Below the pieces are notes generated by a model that saw nothing but the letters and a program-made list of their open reading frames with translations, did no database searches and had not been told where the DNA came from. This document shows, piece by piece, positions 6,408 through 8,966 of a DNA stretch of 8,966 nucleotides. The stretch comes from Chitinophagaceae bacterium (GTDB lineage: Bacteria > Bacteroidota > Bacteroidia > Chitinophagales > Chitinophagaceae): NCBI GenBank assembly GCA_008080615.1, contig VIKJ01000046.1, forward strand, positions 4,911 to 13,876. Reading direction: 5' to 3'. The position numbers and the translations under genes were made by a program. Every line of letters starts with the position of its first letter. Positions within the stretch are counted from its first letter, which is position 1.

Positions 6408-6850
6408 AAAAGCTTGATAGCACTTTTAGTTTCATAAACAAAGGGTACTGTTTTAAAAATACCACTTCTTCCAGCTTTTACTGTTCCCTTGGCTTGAATA
6501 AGCATTTCTCTATTCAACAACATTTTTGCTGAGTTGAGTAAGAGGGTTTTCATTTCCAAATTGATTTTTGCAGGTAGTACAAACTCACTCATCTTATTGA
6601 TGTGCATCATGGTATCTAGTTGAAACTTACCTAAATACATACTATCAATATAAACATCACTGCTTACTTGTTTTAAATCTATGTCAAAACCATTGGGATT
6701 AAAATAAACTAAATCAAATGACAAGGCAGATTGATTAAAGCCAATACTATTTACTTTAACGTTGCGTATATCTCTGTATTCAAAATCCTTTGGCTTGGCA
6801 CAAGCCACTAAAATCAAAAGAAAGCAGCAGCCTATAATCGTTTTTTTCAA
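6404..6850 (-). CDS. LEA type 2 family lipoprotein
   Basis: A 148-residue predicted lipoprotein. KKTIIGCCFLLILVAC forms a short lipoprotein signal with lipobox LVAC, so Cys17 would be lipidated. The mature part resembles LEA type 2 (LEA14/WHy) domains: FEYRDIRNVKVNSIGF, then ALSFDLVYFNPNGFDIDLKQ with the typical NPN in a beta strand, then repeated strands to the end. Such small lipoproteins are common in Bacteroidota; their function is not known to me. The start is TTG 6850: the codon two upstream is an in-frame stop (TAA, 6854-6856 on the minus strand) and the next in-frame Met is far inside the domain, so TTG is nearly forced. It is divergent from the Rieske gene (71-bp gap) and convergent with the HMA-like gene, with which it shares the stop-codon bases TTAA. 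Confidence 0.82.
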   Translation of the reverse strand: MKKTIIGCCFLLILVACAKPKDFEYRDIRNVKVNSIGFNQSALSFDLVYFNPNGFDIDLKQVSSDVYIDSMYLGKFQLDTMMHINKMSEFVLPAKINLEMKTLLLNSAKMLLNREMLIQAKGTVKAGRSGIFKTVPFVYETKSAIKLF

Positions 6851-6921
6851 GATTTATATTTTTTGCAATTTAGTGAATATAGTAGTTCCTCTGCAATTTG
6901 TATATTTATGAAAATGAATAA

Positions 6922-7674
6922 ATGACCCCATTTTTTGTAGATCCGAATATTGCCCAGGCAAAAACAATATCAAAAACATTTTATACCAATCCTGTTTATT
7001 TTGAATTGGCCAAAGAAAAAATATTTGCCAAAACCTGGCAATATATTGGCCATAAAGATTTAGTGCCACAAGCCGAAATGGCTTACCCAGTTAATTTGTT
7101 GGCACAATATTTAGATGAGCCCCTAGTCATTACGTCTAATAAAGACTTTCAGCTATTTTGTTTGTCGAATGTATGTACCCATCGGGGCAACTTAATGGTT
7201 TATGAGCCTTGTTCTCATTTAAAGCAATTAAGGTGTAAGTACCATGGAAGGCTTTTTCATTTAAATGGAACCTTCATTTCGATGCCCGAGTTTGCAACCG
7301 TAGAAAATTTTATTCCAGAGAATAACCATTTAAAGCAATTACCCTTATTTGAATGGAACAAGTTGTTGTTTACTTGCTTAAACCCTGTATATGCGGTGCA
7401 AGAATTTTTTACCGAGATGCAAAATAGGATAGGATGGCTTCCACTCAATAAAATGGAACATAGAGCAGATTTAGACAATGAATTTATTGTTGAAGCCAAT
7501 TGGGCGCTTTATTGTGAAAACTACCTAGAAGGCTTCCATATTCCCTTTGTACACCCAGCTTTAAACGCCGTAATTGATTTTTCAAATACGCCAATTTGCA
7601 GTTGGGAATTGGAAAAACCAGCGATGACTGCTTTAACCTGCCGATGGATAGCATTGATTATGGAAAAAACATAG
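6922..7674 (+). pseudogene. Rieske non-heme iron oxygenase alpha subunit, N-terminal part (frameshifted)
   Basis: The first part of an aromatic-ring-hydroxylating type oxygenase. The Rieske [2Fe-2S] ligands are complete: Cys85-x-His87 in NVCTHRG and Cys105-x2-His108 in CKYHG. The catalytic iron site begins in NYLEGFHIPFVH at 200-211, with Glu203 as the likely electron-transfer bridge and His206 and His211 as ligands. Family-like protein continues to about VIDFSN (residue 222, base 7587). After that the frame gives unrelated residues (TPICSWELEKP...) and stops at 7672-7674. The remainder lies in another frame (next entry). The substrate is not evident; choline- or betaine-type and aromatic substrates both occur in this superfamily, and no reductase or ferredoxin gene is adjacent. 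The ATG at 6922 overlaps the stop of a 5-codon upstream frame. Confidence 0.82.
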
Positions 7675-7991
7675 CTGCCTATTATTTTTGGGTATTCCCC
7701 AACATGATGTTTAATTTTTATCCTTGGGGGTTTTCCTTAAATATCATTGAACCATTAACCCCTTCAAAAACAAAAGTCAGGTTCATCAGTTTTGTATACG
7801 ACGAATCAAAATTAAACCAAGGAGCCGGAACAGGTCTTGGTTCGGTGGAGGCAGAGGATGAGGAAGTGGTTCAGCAGGTTCAAAAAGGCGTTCGATCTAG
7901 ATTTTACCAGCATGGGCGATATTCGGTAAATCGGGAGCAGGGTACCCATCATTTTCATCGTTTAGTGGCAGAGTGGATGAAAGATGAATAA
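7587..7991 (+). pseudogene. Rieske oxygenase, C-terminal catalytic part (out-of-frame continuation)
   Basis: This frame resumes the oxygenase with YANLQLGIGKTSDD, then DYGKNIAAYYFWVFPNMMFNFYPWG, the typical floor of the Rieske oxygenase active site, and ends at a stop at 7989-7991. An acidic residue in EAEDEEVVQQVQKG, probably the Asp encoded at 7857-7859, is in place to be the third iron ligand. It has no good start codon (only TTG 7596), so it would not be made alone. The two parts together are one base short of a single frame (1070 bp from start to stop), giving about 356 residues if repaired. As I recall the family, about seven residues are usual between FSNY-like and YxNLQ-like segments; they are missing here, so the lesion may be a deletion of about 22 bp rather than one base. 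An intrinsic terminator follows 45 bp later. Confidence 0.8.
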
Positions 7992-8036
7992 GGGGTCAAT
8001 TTATTCAAAATAGCACTTTCTTGATTTTAAATTGGG

Positions 8037-8072
8037 ATGCGTAGTTGGTAATCAGCTACGCATTTTTGTTTT
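8037..8072 (+). terminator. intrinsic terminator after the Rieske gene
   Basis: ATGCGTAGTTG (8037-8047) pairs with CAGCTACGCAT (8053-8063) as an 11-bp stem with one T-G wobble and a 5-base loop, followed directly by TTTTGTTTT (8064-8072). This is a textbook intrinsic terminator and the strongest one in the window. It closes the Rieske transcript and isolates the WbqC gene downstream. Confidence 0.88.
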
Positions 8073-8396
8073 AGAAAATTGCCCAAATATTCATTTTAAG
8101 GCAATTTAAGCTGGGGCTAGTTAAATAGGAGTGAAGTTAAGGCAGGCAAGATGCGAACGCCTTAAATAAGAAATTGTATCTTTAAAACTTCAATAAAAGC
8201 TAGCTAAGATTATTAGTCTTTTGGCTAAAAAAAGGTATAAAAGTCAGTACGAAAAATTTTAGTATGCTTTTAAATAAATAAATTATTGATAATGAACATT
8301 TTATAAAATTTAAATGAATATATTTTGTAGTAAATTTAAGCAGTATTTTACATTATTTTGCCTTAATCATAGGTCCGTTAAACAAATTTAATTTAA
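8073..8396. other. AT-rich non-coding stretch between terminator and WbqC gene
   Basis: No open frame of useful length is seen on either strand. The stretch holds the repeated heptamer described separately. It also holds a weak hairpin at 8202-8226 (AGCTAAGA pairing with TTTTGGCT, two wobbles), which has no T-tract on the plus strand. A possible promoter for the WbqC gene consists of TTTG at 8324-8327 and TTATTTTG at 8353-8360, one mismatch from TAnnTTTG; the 25-bp spacing is longer than usual. A long 5' leader or a small RNA cannot be excluded. Confidence 0.5.
8096..8366. repeat. four copies of heptamer TTAAGGC, two in each orientation
   Basis: TTAAGGC occurs at 8096-8102 and 8137-8143, and its reverse complement GCCTTAA at 8159-8165 and 8360-8366. 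The middle pair forms a perfect 7-bp inverted repeat around a 15-base loop. The outer pair extends to 9 bp (TTAAGGCAA at 8096-8104 against TTGCCTTAA at 8358-8366). All lie between the terminator and the WbqC start. Possible readings are protein-binding sites, an RNA fold, or chance in AT-rich DNA. Confidence 0.45.
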
Positions 8397-8966
8397 ATGA
8401 CTTTATTAATTGAAAATCAATACTTTGGAACTGTTAACTACTATAAAATGTTGTTTCAATATACATATACAAATATTGAACAATGTGAATTCTACCAAAA
8501 ATTGAGTTTTAGGAATAGGTGCATGGTGCCAGGGGCAAATGGAGTGATACAATTATCCGTTCCATTGGAAAATGGGCGCAATCAACGAAGCTTAATTAAG
8601 GAGGTTAAAATTGCCTATAAGGATAATTGGGTGTTGCAACATTGTAGAAGTTTAGACGCATGTTATAATAGGGCGCCTTTTTTTGAATTTTACCGCGATG
8701 AGTTATTTGAACTCCTGGAAACCCGTCCCATTTTTTTGTTCGACCTTAATTTGAGTTTGATGAATTGGGTATTAAAAAAGCTTAAAGCCAACCTAGATAT
8801 TCAATTAACCAAGGTGTATGATCCTAATCCTCCAATTGAGGTTTTCGATGCCCGCAATATTATTGTTCCAAAAAATCAGGATACATATAGTAATTTTATA
8901 AATTATACTCAGGTGTTTGAAGATAGAATTGGGTTCAAGCCTAATATGAGTATTTTGGATCTTTTA
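8397..8966 (+). CDS. WbqC family protein (3' end outside window)
   Basis: An open frame of 190 codons runs from ATG 8397 to the window edge without a stop. The codon just before the ATG is TAA, so this is the first possible start. WbqC-family features are clear: LIENQYFGTVNYY at 4-16, then FRNRCMVPGANGVIQLSVPL at 38-57, then GRNQRSLIKEVKI at 60-72, the NWVLQHCRSLDACYNRAPFF segment at 78-97, and near the edge YTQVFEDRIGFKPNMSILDLL at 170-190. WbqC was named from lipopolysaccharide O-antigen gene clusters, but its biochemical activity is not established to my knowledge. Only a short C-terminal part should be missing, judging by the family's usual length of somewhat over 200 residues. No signal peptide or membrane segment is seen. 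Upstream is 320 bp of non-coding DNA. Confidence 0.9.
   Translation, partial: MTLLIENQYFGTVNYYKMLFQYTYTNIEQCEFYQKLSFRNRCMVPGANGVIQLSVPLENGRNQRSLIKEVKIAYKDNWVLQHCRSLDACYNRAPFFEFYRDELFELLETRPIFLFDLNLSLMNWVLKKLKANLDIQLTKVYDPNPPIEVFDARNIIVPKNQDTYSNFINYTQVFEDRIGFKPNMSILDLL

Noticed and set aside
8202..8226. Hairpin as a second terminator
   Set aside because: The stem has two wobbles and an A-rich, not T-rich, plus-strand flank; no minus-strand gene ends nearby.

Overview
The window reads as chromosomal DNA from a Bacteroidota bacterium, probably of the Chitinophagaceae type. The base composition is AT-rich and Shine-Dalgarno sequences are largely absent. Several start codons are closely preceded by matches to the Bacteroidota -7 promoter element TAnnTTTG. 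Protein families typical of the phylum are present (BT_3928-like DoxX protein, LEA type 2 lipoprotein, secreted HMA-like protein, recF next to DUF721). The placement is inference from gene content and promoter style; no rRNA or tRNA is present to fix it.

Layout, left to right. (1) A BT_3928-like membrane protein that enters from the left edge and is split by a frameshift near 621-636 (1-1001, +). (2) On the minus strand, recF (1328-2410) followed by a DUF721/DciA-like gene (1028-1309). (3) Divergent from recF, a run of plus-strand housekeeping genes: pyrR (2493-3014), pyrB (3035-3961), coaD (3995-4459) and a hotdog-fold acyl-CoA thioesterase (4476-4907). (4) A minus-strand NUDIX hydrolase (4876-5301), whose 3' end overlaps the thioesterase gene by 32 bp. 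(5) Divergent from it, pyrE (5363-5995) and, 10 bp later, a small secreted HMA-like protein (6006-6407). (6) A minus-strand LEA-type lipoprotein (6404-6850) with a TTG start, converging on the HMA-like gene so that the two stop codons share the bases TTAA. (7) A Rieske non-heme iron oxygenase (6922-7991, +), also split by a frameshift, followed by a strong intrinsic terminator (8037-8072). (8) About 320 bp of AT-rich non-coding DNA carrying four copies of the heptamer TTAAGGC/GCCTTAA. (9) The first 190 codons of a WbqC-family gene, open to the right edge.

Functionally, most of the window is core metabolism: pyrimidine synthesis and salvage (pyrR, pyrB, pyrE), coenzyme A synthesis (coaD), and DNA repair or replication (recF, DciA-like). 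I see no CRISPR array, toxin-antitoxin pair, transposase, phage gene or defence system, and nothing that convincingly forms a new multi-gene system. The most notable points are two genes that each lack one base of frame, a set of promoter-like elements placed almost directly against start codons, and the repeated heptamer in the only long non-coding stretch.
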